64,000 nt of DNA from CAWJMD01 sp963845675. Lineage in GTDB: Bacteria; Actinomycetota; Actinomycetes; Actinomycetales; CAWJMD01. Under the pieces are notes generated by a model that made no database searches, was not told the origin of the DNA, and saw nothing but the letters and a program-made list of their open reading frames with translations. Both the position numbers and the translations under genes were made by a program. The stretch lies in assembly GCA_963845675.1 (NCBI GenBank), contig CAWJSX010000001.1, positions 62,001-126,000 on the forward strand. Direction: 5' to 3'. Below, in pieces: positions 1 through 9,936 of this stretch. Every line of letters begins with the position of its first letter. The first letter of the stretch is position 1.

Positions 1-630
1 CTGGCCGGTGTCGGACGCGGTGTCGCGTCCACGAGGGTCGAACCAGCGGGCCACGTCGACCGCGAGGGAGAGTATGGCGCGACTGGCCTGACGCGGGTGC
101 GGCGCCCGCAGGGTGCCGTCGCGCACCCCCTCGCGCACGACCTCCTCCACGCGGTCCTCCATGCGACGCCGCAGGGCGCTCACGGCGGTGAGGGTCTCCG
201 CGTCGAGCGAGCGCAGCTCGTACTGGACGACGCGTGCGACCAGATGGTGCTCGGCGTGCCAGGAGACGAAGGCCGCCACCATGGCGTGCAGCCGCGCGTG
301 ACTGGCCCCGCCACCACCGAGCGTGCGGTCGACCAGGTCGAGGGCCGCCTCGTGCCCGGCCGTCGACAGGTGGGCCAGCAGCGCCTGCTTCGACGGGTAG
401 TGGACGTAGAGGCCGGCGGGTGACAGTCCCACGCGCGAGGAGATGTCGCGCGTGGTCGTGGCGTGGAACCCGCGCTCGGCGAACGCCTCGGCCCCCGCCT
501 GCAGGAGGCGCACCGCCGTGGGGTTGACGCCCGGGAGCGAGAGCGGCACCTCCGGCAGGGCGGTGCGGGCCGCGTCCTTCCCAGGCGCAGCGGCGCGGGT
601 TACCCTGGCGGTAAGCAAGCGCTTAGTCAT
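1..630 (-). CDS. TetR/AcrR family transcriptional regulator (3' end outside window)
   Basis: The frame is open from an ATG at 630 to the window edge (210 codons), so the C-terminus is missing. The N-terminal half has the TetR helix-turn-helix: a helix with AEAFAERGFHATTTRDIS, then the recognition region VGLSPAGLYVHYPSKQALL. The rest is the variable ligand-binding domain. It is divergent from the acyl-CoA dehydrogenase gene, and a palindrome abuts its start codon, so it probably represses itself and that gene in response to an acyl-CoA or fatty acid (inference). The first 27 residues are unusual and the operator touches the ATG, so a GTG at 549 is an alternative start. The TetR call is sure; the ligand is unknown. 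Confidence 0.9.
   Translation of the reverse strand, partial: MTKRLLTARVTRAAAPGKDAARTALPEVPLSLPGVNPTAVRLLQAGAEAFAERGFHATTTRDISSRVGLSPAGLYVHYPSKQALLAHLSTAGHEAALDLVDRTLGGGGASHARLHAMVAAFVSWHAEHHLVARVVQYELRSLDAETLTAVSALRRRMEDRVEEVVREGVRDGTLRAPHPRQASRAILSLAVDVARWFDPRGRDTASDTGQ
601..627 (+). promoter_or_regulatory. -10 element and TetR-type operator between tetR and acyl-CoA dehydrogenase
   Basis: TACCCT at 601-606 fits an actinobacterial -10 for the dehydrogenase. Just downstream, AGCAAGCGCTTAGT (614-627) is a near-palindrome centred on AAGCGCTT, placed where the transcript would start. It matches the KstR2-type consensus AnCAAGnnCTTGnT, as I remember it, at all but one fixed position, but many TetR regulators of acyl-CoA metabolism use similar sites. 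Confidence 0.5.
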
Positions 631-679
631 GACCGGACGCTACACCCGGCCGCCAGGACGCGACCAGCCAGGAGGACCA

Positions 680-1825
680 GTGCGCCGCACCATCTTCGAG
701 CCCGAGCACGAGGCGCTGCGCGCCGCCGCGAAGGAGTTCCTCGACCGGCACGTCCGGCCGCGGATGGACGACTTCATCGAGGCGAAGGCGCTGCCGCGCG
801 ACGTGTGGGTCGAGGCCGGCAAGCAGGGGCTCCTGGGACTGCACGTGCCCGAGCAGTACGGCGGCGGCGGGGCGGACGACTACCGCTTCGCCGTGGTGGT
901 CGCGGAGGAGCAGTCGAAGGTGTCGGCGGCGGTCTCGTCCTGCCTCGGCATCCACTCGGACGTGGTCGCCCCGTACCTGATCGAGCTGACGTCCGACGAG
1001 CAGAAGGCGCGGTGGCTGCCGGCGTTCTGCAGCGGCGAGATGGTGACGGCGATCGCGATGACCGAGCCGGGGGGCGGGTCCGACCTCGCGGCGCTGAAGA
1101 CCACGGCGGTCCGGGACGGGGACCACTACGTGCTCAACGGGTCGAAGACCTTCATCACCAACGGGTACAGCGCCGACCTCGTCGTCGTCGCGGCCCGCAC
1201 GGACCCGAGCAAGGGCGCCAAGGGCATCACGCTGTTCGGTGTCGAGGCCGGCATGGAGGGCTTCTCCCGCGGCCGCAAGCTCGACAAGGTCGGGCAGACG
1301 GAGTCGGACACGGCCGAGCTGTTCTTCGAGGACGTCCGCGTCCCGGTCGCCAACGTGATCGGCGAGGTCGACCGCGGCTTCGTGCACATGATGGAGCGGC
1401 TGGTGCAGGAGCGGGTCGGGGCCGCCGTCAGCAACATCGCGAACGCGCGGCAGATCCTGCTCGAGACGATCGACTACGCGAAGGAGCGCAAGGCCTTCGG
1501 CCAGTCCGTCGGGTCCTTCCAGCACAACAAGTTCAAGATCGCCGAGATGGTCACCGCGGTCGACGTGACGCAGGCGTTCGTCGACGCGGCTGTGATGGAG
1601 CACGTCGCCGGAACGCTCTCCGCGGTGGACGCGGCCAAGGCGAAGTGGTGGTCGGCCGACGTCCAGAACGACGTGCTCGACGAGTGCGTCCAGCTCTACG
1701 GGGGCTACGGGTTCATGAACGAGTACCGCGTGGCCCGTGCGTGGCGCGACGCCCGCGTCACGAAGATCTGGGCGGGGTCGAATGAGATCATGAAGGAGCT
1801 CATCGGTCGCGACCTGGGGCTGTGA
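680..1825 (+). CDS. acyl-CoA dehydrogenase
   Basis: This FAD-dependent enzyme makes the alpha,beta-double bond in an acyl-CoA. The GTG at 680 is chosen because GGAGGA (671-676) precedes it; it gives 381 aa, the normal family length. Visible motifs are AIAMTEPGGGSDLAALKTT (the flavin and substrate signature), FITNGYSADLVVVAARTD, and the C-terminal QLYGGYGFMNEYRVARAWRD. At the position of the medium-chain-type catalytic Glu there is Ala (KIWAGSNEIMKEL). Glu244 in LVQER matches the helix-G catalytic Glu of the long-chain and isovaleryl-CoA dehydrogenases. It is therefore probably a long- or branched-chain acyl enzyme controlled by the divergent TetR gene. Exact substrate unknown. Confidence 0.92.
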   Translation: MRRTIFEPEHEALRAAAKEFLDRHVRPRMDDFIEAKALPRDVWVEAGKQGLLGLHVPEQYGGGGADDYRFAVVVAEEQSKVSAAVSSCLGIHSDVVAPYLIELTSDEQKARWLPAFCSGEMVTAIAMTEPGGGSDLAALKTTAVRDGDHYVLNGSKTFITNGYSADLVVVAARTDPSKGAKGITLFGVEAGMEGFSRGRKLDKVGQTESDTAELFFEDVRVPVANVIGEVDRGFVHMMERLVQERVGAAVSNIANARQILLETIDYAKERKAFGQSVGSFQHNKFKIAEMVTAVDVTQAFVDAAVMEHVAGTLSAVDAAKAKWWSADVQNDVLDECVQLYGGYGFMNEYRVARAWRDARVTKIWAGSNEIMKELIGRDLGL

Positions 1826-1872
1826 CCGGGTCGCTCCGGCGGAGGTCAGCCACGACCTAGACTGGCCCCGCG

Positions 1873-4800
1873 ATGTCCGAGGCCACTGCTGCACCTCCGC
1901 CCACCGGGGTGATCAGCTACCCGCCCGAGCTGCCCGTCAGCCAGCGACGCGACGAGATCGCGGCGGCGATCCGTGACCACCAGGTCGTGATCGTCGCGGG
2001 GGAGACCGGCTCGGGCAAGACGACCCAGCTGCCCAAGATCTGTCTCGAGCTCGGGCGCGGACAGTCCGGCCTGATCGGCCACACCCAGCCACGCCGCATC
2101 GCCGCGCGGTCGGTCGCCGAGCGGATCGCCGAGGAGCTGGGCAGCGGGCTCGGTGACCGCGTCGGGTACACCGTCCGCTTCACGGACCGGGTCAGCGCAG
2201 GCACACAGGTTCGGTTGATGACGGACGGCATCCTGCTCGCCGAGATCCAGCGCGACCCGATGCTCCGCCGCTACGACACGTTGATCGTCGACGAGGCGCA
2301 CGAGCGCAGCCTGAACATCGACTTCATCCTCGGGTACCTGCACCAGCTGATGCCCCGACGACCGGACCTCAAGGTCGTCATCACGTCCGCCACGATCGAC
2401 TCAGCCCGGTTCAGCGAGCACTTCGGCAACGCGCCCGTGGTCGAGGTGACGGGTCGGACGTACCCCGTCGAGGTGCGCTACCGCCCCGTCGTCGACCCGG
2501 ACGCCCCGGAGGGGGACCCGGCGGCCGACCCCGACCGCGACCAGGTGACCGCGATCGTCGACGCGGTCGGCGAGCTCCAGCGCGAGGGCCCCGGTGACAT
2601 CCTCGTCTTCCTGTCGGGTGAGCGCGAGATCCGCGACACCGCAGACGCTCTGGGAGACGCGGTGCGGGCCGGGACGCTCCGGGCGACAGAGGTCCTTCCG
2701 CTGTACGCGCGACTGTCTGCGGCGGAGCAGCACCGCGTGTTCGCCTCGCACGCCGGGCGCCGTGTCGTGCTGGCCACGAACGTCGCGGAGACCTCCCTGA
2801 CCGTCCCAGGCATCCGGTACGTCGTCGACCCCGGGCAGGCCCGCATCTCGCGGTACAGCCTGCGCACCAAGGTGCAGCGTCTGCCGATCGAACCGGTCTC
2901 GCAGGCCTCCGCGCGGCAGCGGGCCGGCCGGTGCGGCCGTGTCGCGGACGGCATCTGCATCAGGCTGTACACCGAGGACGACTTCGAGTCCCGGCCGGAG
3001 TTCACCGACCCGGAGATCCTGCGCACCAACCTCGCCTCCGTGATCCTGCAGATGACCGCGATCGGGCTGGGGGACATCGCGGCGTTCCCCTTCGTCGACG
3101 CGCCGGACAGCCGCAGCGTGCGTGACGGCGTCGCCCTCCTCGAGGAGCTGGGGGCCCTGCGGGTCGGTCGCGGTGGAGGCCTGACCCCACTCGGCCGCAA
3201 GCTCGTGCGGCTCCCCGTGGACCCCCGACTCGCACGGATGGTGCTCGAGGCGGACCGTCTCGGCTGCGTCGCCGAGATGCTGGTCGTGGCCGCCGCGCTG
3301 TCGATCCAGGACCCGCGGGAACGGCCGACCGAGCACCAGCAGGCAGCCGACGAGTCGCACCGGCGGTTCGCCGACGAGCGCTCGGACTTCATGGCCTATC
3401 TCAACCTCTGGAACTACCTGCGTGAACAGCAGGAAGCTCTGTCGTCCAGCGCCTTCCGGCGCCTGTGCAAGCGCGAGTTCCTCCACTTCCTGCGGATCCG
3501 GGAGTGGCAGGACCTGCACTCGCAGCTGCGTCGTGTCGTCCGGGACCTCAAGATCACGGTCTCGCGGACGGCGGACCCGACGATCGAGGGTGCCGAGGTC
3601 GACGCCGACAGCGTCCACCAGGCCCTCCTGGCCGGTCTGCTCTCGCACGTCGGCATGCTGGACGAGCGGGCGTCGGCGCGCGGGGGGCAGGGTGGGCGGC
3701 GACCGTTGCGCGAGTACCAGGGAGCGCGCGGGCATCAAGTTCGCGATCTTCCCGGGGTCCGCGCTGGCCAAGAAGCCACCCGCGTGGGTCGTCGCCGCCG
3801 AGCTGGTCGAGACCTCACGCCTGTGGGGGCGCACCGTGGCGCGCGTCGAGCCCGAGTGGGTCGAGCGGATCGGCGCTCACCTGGTGAAGCGCAGCTGGTC
3901 CGAACCGCACTGGTCCGCGCGCCGAGGCTCGGTGGTGGCGCAGGAGAAGGTGACCCTCTACGGGGTCCCCCTCGTCGCCGACCGCACGGTGACCTACGGG
4001 CGCATCGACCCGGAGACCAGCCGGGAGCTGTTCGTCCGCCACGCCCTCGTCGAGGGCGACTGGCGAACTCGGCACGACTTCTTCCACGAGAACCGGCGGC
4101 TCCTCGACGACGTCGGCGAGCTGGAGCACCGGGCCCGGCGACGCGACATCGTCGTGGACGACGAGACGCTGTTCTCCTTCTACGACGAGCGCATTCCGGC
4201 GCACGTGGTGTCGGGAGCGCACTTCGACTCGTGGTGGAAGAAGGCGCGTCGTGCGACGCCCGACCTCCTGACGTTCACCGAGGACGACCTCGTCGACACG
4301 AGCGCGGACCAAGTGAGCCAGAGCGACTTCCCCGACCGCTGGGTGCTCGACGGCCTCGAGCTGCCCCTCTCGTACCGCTTCGAGCCGGGAGCTGACGACG
4401 ACGGGGTCACGGTGACGGTCCCGGCGGCGGTGCTGAACCAGGTCCCTCACGAGACGTTCGAGTGGCAGGTGCCCGGACTGCGCCACGAGCTCGTGACGGC
4501 ACTGATCCGCTCGCTCCCGAAGCCGGTCCGCCGCCACCTGGCGCCCGCTCCGGACAACGCGTCCCGGGCCCTGGAGCGGCTGGACCCTGGTGGCGAGCCC
4601 CTGCTTCCCGCTCTCTCACGGGAGCTCTCGCGGCTCGCGGGTGTGGATGTCCCGGCGGTCGCCTTCGACTGGGACAAGGTGCCGGGACACCTGCGGGTGC
4701 GGGTCAAGGTGACGGGCGAGAAGGGCCGCGAGGTGGCGGCGGGCAAGATCGTCCAGGACGTCGGGCGTGTGGCTGCCGGCACTGTGCGCGAGGCGATCTC

Positions 4801-5704
4801 GGCGGCTGCTCGGTCGGTCGGTGTGGAGGTCGACGACCTGCGTGGCTGGACGATCGGGGACCTTTCGCGGACGTTCGACGGGGTGGGCGCCGGAGGGCCG
4901 GTGACCGGGTATCCCGCACTCGTCGACGACGGGGGACGGGTCAACGTCCGGGTCCTGCCGTCGGAGGTCGAGCAGTCGCGAGCCATGCGTGCGGGTACAC
5001 GTCGCCTGCTCATGGCGGTGGTGCCTGTGCCGTCGACGGCCGACCTGACGGAGAGTTGGGACACGGCGGACCGCCTTGCCCTGACCAGGGCACCGCACGC
5101 CTCGCTCGCCGCCCTGATGTACGACTGCGTGGGGGCGGCGGTGGACGACATCGTGTCGAGGTGCGGTGGTCCGGTGTGGGACGCAGCGGGCTTCGACCAG
5201 CTGTCGGCTGCCGTGCGTCGCGATCTCCGGGGCGTCACCGCTGAGGTGCTGCAGGTCGTGGCGCGCATCCTGGCGAGTGCACGGGAGGTGGAGGGCGCGA
5301 TCAAGGACACGACGACCATGGCGGCCCTGCCGGCCCTGACCGACGCGCGCGAGCACCTGGGTCGGCTGGTGCACCCCGGCTTCGTCACGGCGGCCGGCAG
5401 GTCCCGCCTGCCTGACCTGCAGCGCTACCTGCGGGCCCTGCTCCGTCGGGTCGAAGGGGTCGCGACGCAACCGCAGCGCGACGCCCAGCACCTCTGGGTC
5501 GTGCAGGAGGTGGAGGGGGAGTGGCGGGCAGCCATGGCTGCGACGGCTCCCGACAGCCACGCGCGCGACGATCTTGAGCAGGTCCGGTGGATGCTCGAGG
5601 AGCTGCGCGTCAGCCTGTTCGCGCAGGGGATCGGGACGCCGAGGCCGGTGTCTCCGCAGCGGATCCGGAAGGCGCTGGCGGCCGCTGCTGTTGCTGGACG
5701 CTGA
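1873..5704 (+). CDS. hrpA: ATP-dependent RNA helicase HrpA (one frameshift at about 3730)
   Basis: DEAH-box helicase of the HrpA type, about 1276 aa once the frame is repaired, which is the normal length. Walker A is GETGSGKTTQLPK near residue 47, the DEAH motif is VDEAHERSLN, motif III is TSATID and motif VI is QRAGRCGR. The long C-terminal part carries the HrpA-specific region (AIFPGSALAKKPPAWV). The frame breaks at GGG 3730-3732: upstream reads REYQGARG, downstream IKFAIFPG, and removing one G joins them exactly. I read this as a sequencing or assembly insertion. TAGACT at 1858-1863 lies nine bases before the ATG, so the mRNA is leaderless or nearly so. Confidence 0.93.
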
Positions 5705-5889
5705 TCTGAGGCGCCCGAGCGGGGTCTCCGTCCACAGGCGGGGGTTCGGCGATCTTGTCCACATGGAGCCTTGCCCGTTTCCCGGACACATTCGGTGTGG
5801 TGATCATGCCGCCGCGCTCGGCGCGCAGGTGGTCCACGATCGACGGCGCGGTGCCGGGTGATGTCGGTGGTGGTGGGCACCATGTCCTC

Positions 5890-6258
5890 ATGGATGCCGA
5901 CGTTCTACTGCACCAGCTGGCCGACGTGCTCGATGGTCACCGCTGGGACGAGCTGCCGACGCTTCTGCATCAGCAGTTCACCTGCCGCCTGGTCCATACC
6001 GGCGAGCAGTTCGACCGCGACCACTGGGTACGGCTCAACGTCGAGTACCCCGGCTTTCAGAGGTTCGTTCTGGAGGACGCGGTGGCCTGCGGCGAGCGTG
6101 CCGTCGGCCGTGCGCACGTGACCGGGACATCCGACGGACAGACCCAGGACTTCGCAGTGGCAACCTTCCTCACCGCGCGCGACGGCCTGATCGGTGACAT
6201 CACGGAGGTCTGGACCGACGTGGGCGCCACGCCCCCTGAGGGCGCACGACCGTCGTAG
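5890..6258 (+). CDS. SnoaL-like / NTF2-fold protein
   Basis: 122 aa from the ATG at 5890, chosen because CACCAT lies exactly six bases upstream, the leaderless spacing seen elsewhere in this window. The alternation of helices and strands (LHQLADVLDGHRWDELPTLL, then VTGTSDGQTQDFAVATFLT and DITEVWTD) is typical of SnoaL-like NTF2-fold domains with a cone-shaped pocket. No catalytic residues can be assigned with confidence; members range from small hydrolases or isomerases to binding proteins. It stands alone between hrpA and the thioesterase. Confidence 0.7.
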   Translation: MDADVLLHQLADVLDGHRWDELPTLLHQQFTCRLVHTGEQFDRDHWVRLNVEYPGFQRFVLEDAVACGERAVGRAHVTGTSDGQTQDFAVATFLTARDGLIGDITEVWTDVGATPPEGARPS

Positions 6259-6378
6259 GACCACCCGTCGTCCCGCCGCTGGCCGGCACGGTGGCCGGCC
6301 GACCTGTCACGGGCCCGCAGCGGCCTGCCTGACCTCACTGCCGATCCGTCGACCCACGAGGTGCGCAACAATGCCCGG

Positions 6379-6873
6379 ATGGCTCGTCAGAGGATCATGA
6401 CCCCGCTCCGCTGGTCCGACATGGACGCGTACGGGCACGTGAACAACGTGCAGTTCCTGCGCCTCCTGGAGGACGCGCGGGTCCTCGCCTTCCACGGCCA
6501 CGACTCCGACGACGGCGGCTCGATGGTGTCCACCGGACTGCTGGTCGCCCGTCACGAGATCGACTACCTCGTGCCGCTGCACTACCGGCCACAGCCCGTC
6601 GCCATCGACCTGTGGGTCAGTGAGCTGGGCGGTGCCACGTTCGAGATGGGGTACGAGGTCCTCGACGACGGCGACGGCGCGACGACGGTCTACGCCCGCG
6701 CCGAGTCGACGATGGTCGCCGTCGACCTGGGCTCCGGCCGGCCACGCCGCTTCACGGCCACCGAGGCGAGCAACCTCAAGGCCCTCTGGGACGAGCCCGT
6801 CCCGCTTCGCCGACGCGTCAAGGAGGAGCGCCGGGCGCGCTCGGCCGCGAGAGGCGTCCCGGCCGGTGGCTGA
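6379..6873 (+). CDS. 4HBT-family acyl-CoA thioesterase
   Basis: A single hot-dog domain of about 164 aa. The signature RWSDMDAYGHVNNVQFLRLL contains the catalytic-region Asp of the YbgC/4-hydroxybenzoyl-CoA thioesterase family, followed by HEIDYLVPLHYR and the long helix-strand core. It should hydrolyse acyl-CoA thioesters in the cytoplasm; the chain length is not predictable. The ATG at 6379 is preferred over an in-frame GTG at 6361 because AACAAT lies six bases before it. The next gene starts eight bases inside its 3' end, so the two are translationally coupled. Confidence 0.87.
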   Translation: MARQRIMTPLRWSDMDAYGHVNNVQFLRLLEDARVLAFHGHDSDDGGSMVSTGLLVARHEIDYLVPLHYRPQPVAIDLWVSELGGATFEMGYEVLDDGDGATTVYARAESTMVAVDLGSGRPRRFTATEASNLKALWDEPVPLRRRVKEERRARSAARGVPAGG

Positions 6874-7540
6874 CCCCACGCTGCACCTCGCCGACTCCGC
6901 CTCCGTCGCTGACCTCGGCACCTACCTGCGACGTGCGTCGCGTGCGGATCCGGGTGGCGCCGTCCGCCTGTCGGTGCACCGGTCCGTCCTCGCCGCGTAC
7001 GTGTGCCCGGTGGTGGGCGGCGGCGGTCCGACGGTGCTCGGTCTGCGCACCTTCGCCCTCGCGCAACCTGACGCCCACGTTGGAGGCGCACCCGGCGACG
7101 TCGATGTCGTCGTCCCCCTCGCAGCCATGGCCGACCGCCTCGCCCGGCCAGAGAACGGGACCGACGTCCCGGTCCCACCCGCCACCGTGGCGGGACTGCC
7201 CTGGACCGGGATCGCCCCACCCCGTTCCGGGTGGCAGCCAGGCGGCAACGTCCCCGGCGCTGAGGTCGTCGGCGTCGCCGAGGCTGGTATCGCCGAGATC
7301 GCCGCCGGTTCACCAGATGTGGCAGGCGCCCCGGCTGTCGCCGCGCTGCGCGCCCGCGTGTGGGGCCGCGTCCTGCCCGGCACGACCGGAGTCCCCGCCG
7401 GTGCGGCCTTCGTCGCCCACGCCCTCGGATTCGTGACGGCGCACGACGAAGCGGCCCTGTTCACCGCCGGCCCATGGACGCGGCTCACGACGTCGCGCGG
7501 GCACGTCCTCGCTCGGAACCCTCTGCTGTCCAGCAGCTGA
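6866..7540 (+). CDS. uncharacterised protein coupled to thioesterase
   Basis: 224 aa from GTG 6866, overlapping the thioesterase stop by eight bases. It has no signal peptide, membrane segment or motif I recognise. It is rich in Ala, Gly, Val and Pro, with a hydrophobic strand-like stretch near residue 50 (AAYVCPVVGGGG) and a segment VDVVVPLAAMADRL. Codon use and third-position GC match the neighbours, so it is a real gene. The overlap suggests that it works with, or is expressed at the level of, the thioesterase. I assign no function. Confidence 0.75.
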   Translation: MADPTLHLADSASVADLGTYLRRASRADPGGAVRLSVHRSVLAAYVCPVVGGGGPTVLGLRTFALAQPDAHVGGAPGDVDVVVPLAAMADRLARPENGTDVPVPPATVAGLPWTGIAPPRSGWQPGGNVPGAEVVGVAEAGIAEIAAGSPDVAGAPAVAALRARVWGRVLPGTTGVPAGAAFVAHALGFVTAHDEAALFTAGPWTRLTTSRGHVLARNPLLSSS

Positions 7541-7567
7541 ACGTCCGCCCGACGGTCCGCGACAGCC

Positions 7568-9007
7568 TCAGCACCAGGGTCGCTGACGTCCCGTGAGATC
7601 CGACAATCCGCGCGTCACCTCGGCGTAGCGCGCCCGCACCTCCTGAGCTGCGGTCTCGTCGAGCAGCGGCCGCGGAGCAGGCAGCCGACGTGGCCTCCAG
7701 GACGGCGGCCCCTCACCCGACAACGCCCAGGCCGCCTGCCGCGCCGCACCCAGCGCCACGTACTCGGCGACCTCGGGCAGCACGACCTCGCACCCGAACA
7801 GACCGGGCGCGAGACCCTGCACAGCCGTTGAGCGCGCGGCCCCACCGATCAGGAGCACACGCTCGACCGGCACGCCCTGGCCCCGGAGCGCGTCGATCGC
7901 GTCGGCCAGCGCGCAGAGCATCCCCTCGACGGTGGCTCGAGCAAGGTGCGACGGCGTGGAGGTTGCTCGCGTCAGCCCGTACACCGCGCCGGTCGCGTGG
8001 GGGAGCGATGGCGTCCGCTCGCCGTCGAGGTAGGGCACCACCACCAGTCCCTCGCTGCCCGGAGACGAGGCCGCGAGGTCGTCGAGCTCCTGAAGGTCCA
8101 GCCCCAGCAGCGAGGCGCCGGCCGTCATCACCCGCGCCGCGTTGAGCGTGCAGACGAGGGGTAGGTAGGCCCCCGTCGCGTCGGCGAAGCCCGCGACGAA
8201 GCCGTGCGGATCCCTCGACGGAACCTTGGTGCGGGCGAACGCCGTCCCGCTGGTGCCGAGGGAGACCGCGACGTCCCCAGGCCCCAGGTCGAGCCCGAGC
8301 GCGGCGGCCATGTTGTCGCCGGTGCCTGCGGCCACCAGCGCGCCTGACCCCGTCTCGCCCACGACCTCGCCGGCCCCGGCTACCCGCGGGACGATCAGGG
8401 CCCGACCGAAGGCCTTCTCCAGCAGCCCGGGTCGGTAGTCGTCGGCCGACGCCGACCACCAACCGGTGCCGGAGGCGTCGCCCCGGTCGGTCGACAGGCC
8501 TTCCAGGCCCTGGCGTCCACCCGACGTCTGACAGAGACGGTGGGTCAGCCAGTCGTGGGGCAGGGCCACGGCAGCGGCACGTGCCGCGACGTCGGGTTCG
8601 TGGTCGCGTACCCACCGGAGCTTCGTGACCGTGAAGCTCGCGACCGGCACGGACCCGATCGCATCCACCCACGCACCGGGGCCGCCGAGCTCGTCGATCA
8701 GGTCGTCACACTCGGACGCGGACCGGGTGTCGTTCCACAGCAACGCCTGGCGCGTCACCTGGCCATCGTCGTCCAGCAGCACCATCCCGTGCTGCTGGCC
8801 GGCGACGGACACGGCCTCGACCCCGTCCAGCAGGCCATCGGACGCCTGCTCCCACGCCGACCACCAGTGCGCCGGGTCGACCTCTGTCGCGTCGGGGTGC
8901 GGAGCCCGGCCCTCGCGGACGGTCTCGCCCGACACCGTGTCGACGACGACGACCTTGGTGGCCTGGGTCGAGCTGTCGACCCCAGCGACCAGCCGACTCT
9001 GCTTCAC
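7568..9007 (-). CDS. xylB: xylulokinase (FGGY carbohydrate kinase)
   Basis: Phosphorylates D-xylulose to xylulose 5-phosphate for the pentose phosphate pathway. 479 aa, full length. The N-terminal ATPase signature is GVDSSTQATKVVVVD; other hallmarks are GQQHGMVLLD, LLWNDTRS, DASGTGWWSASADD, and GTGDNMAAALG, whose Asp231 corresponds to the catalytic base of E. coli XylB (D233). The C-terminal FGGY half has SLGTSGTAF and LLIGGAARS. The GTG at 9007 is chosen because GAGGG lies just upstream. No xylA or xylose transporter is adjacent. The reading frame is open well upstream of this start into the LLM gene, but that part is not XylB. Confidence 0.92.
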   Translation of the reverse strand: MKQSRLVAGVDSSTQATKVVVVDTVSGETVREGRAPHPDATEVDPAHWWSAWEQASDGLLDGVEAVSVAGQQHGMVLLDDDGQVTRQALLWNDTRSASECDDLIDELGGPGAWVDAIGSVPVASFTVTKLRWVRDHEPDVAARAAAVALPHDWLTHRLCQTSGGRQGLEGLSTDRGDASGTGWWSASADDYRPGLLEKAFGRALIVPRVAGAGEVVGETGSGALVAAGTGDNMAAALGLDLGPGDVAVSLGTSGTAFARTKVPSRDPHGFVAGFADATGAYLPLVCTLNAARVMTAGASLLGLDLQELDDLAASSPGSEGLVVVPYLDGERTPSLPHATGAVYGLTRATSTPSHLARATVEGMLCALADAIDALRGQGVPVERVLLIGGAARSTAVQGLAPGLFGCEVVLPEVAEYVALGAARQAAWALSGEGPPSWRPRRLPAPRPLLDETAAQEVRARYAEVTRGLSDLTGRQRPWC

Positions 9008-9059
9008 AGCCCTCACCCGTCCGTCCGGAATCGCCTGACGTCGACGGTAGCCCCTGCGC

Positions 9060-9891
9060 TCAGGCGCGAGGCGGTCCGGCCGCGATGCGGACGAGGTGCC
9101 GTTCGAGCGCGTCGGCGCCCATCGACCAGTCCGACTCGACCCACCACGTCGCGCCGGCCGCCTCGTAGGCGGCGACCTTCTCGACCCCCGCCGCGTCCGG
9201 CGGTGCTGACGCCCTCGGCCACCACGTCGTAGCCCTCCCACGGCAGACCCGCCTCGGTCGCGCAGCTGGCGGGCGTGAGCCACCACCGTGGCCAGGACGT
9301 CCGGCGTGAACGCGTGCCCGACGCCCGGCCGACGACAGCCGGCAGCAGACCGTCCCAGCGCGCCGCCCGTCCGAGGGACCTCACGGACGGGTGGGCGCCG
9401 ACCACCCACACGGGCACCCGCGGCCGCTGGACCGGGCGGGGCGGTGGCGGGAAGTCCGTCGGCGTGCACGTCGTAGTGCCGTCCGTGGAACTCGAACGGC
9501 TGACCACGCATCAGCCCGTCGTACACGGCCAGGCCCTCGTCGAGCTTCTCGGCCCGGACCCTGCGTCCCTCGTCCGGCTCGAACGCGAGCCAGCCCGGGT
9601 GCGGGGCGCCCAGACCGACCGCGAGCTGAACGCGGCCGCCCGACAGGCTCGTCGAGCGTGGCCACGCGACCCGCCAGGTCCCACGGCTTGATCCGCGGCA
9701 GCGGGGTCAGCATCGTGCCGAGCCGGATCGTGTCCGGGTCCGCAGCGCGGCCGCGGTCAGGGTCATCCAGGCGTCCTGGCCCCACACGGCCTCCCACGTG
9801 AAGACCGCGTCCCAGCCGGCCTGCTCGGCGGCCAGCGCCGCGTCGGCGAACTCGCGCGGGGTGCCGACGGTGAGCACATGCCGTATCGCAT
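9060..9891 (-). pseudogene. LLM-class F420-dependent oxidoreductase, multiply frameshifted
   Basis: Translated pieces in all three frames together form one luciferase-like monooxygenase fold protein of about 275 aa. The N-terminus is FADAALAAEQAGWDAVFTWE, then IRLGTMLTPLPRIKPWDLAGR (the family's strand 2), then YDGLMRGQPFEFHGRHYDV, then VPVWVVGAHPSVRSLGRAAR, and the end is WWVESDWSMGADALERHL before a TGA at 9060. At least four single-base shifts are needed (near 9865, 9740, 9650 and 9440). The family uses F420 or FMN to reduce or oxygenate diverse substrates. The neighbouring genes are also frameshifted, so this may be an intact gene with sequence errors rather than a true pseudogene. Confidence 0.75.
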
Positions 9892-9936
9892 GGGAGCAGG
9901 TGGCACCCACCACCGACAGTCGGGGCAGGCGAACGA

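Noticed and set aside
614..627. Naming the first regulator KstR2
   Set aside because: The operator is close to the KstR2 consensus, but no cholesterol-ring degradation genes are nearby and TetR operators of this kind are common.
7568..9526. A fusion of an LLM oxidoreductase fragment with xylulokinase in one long open frame
   Set aside because: The upstream part is a frameshifted piece of the neighbouring LLM gene. A ribosome-binding site and GTG at 9007 mark the true xylB start.
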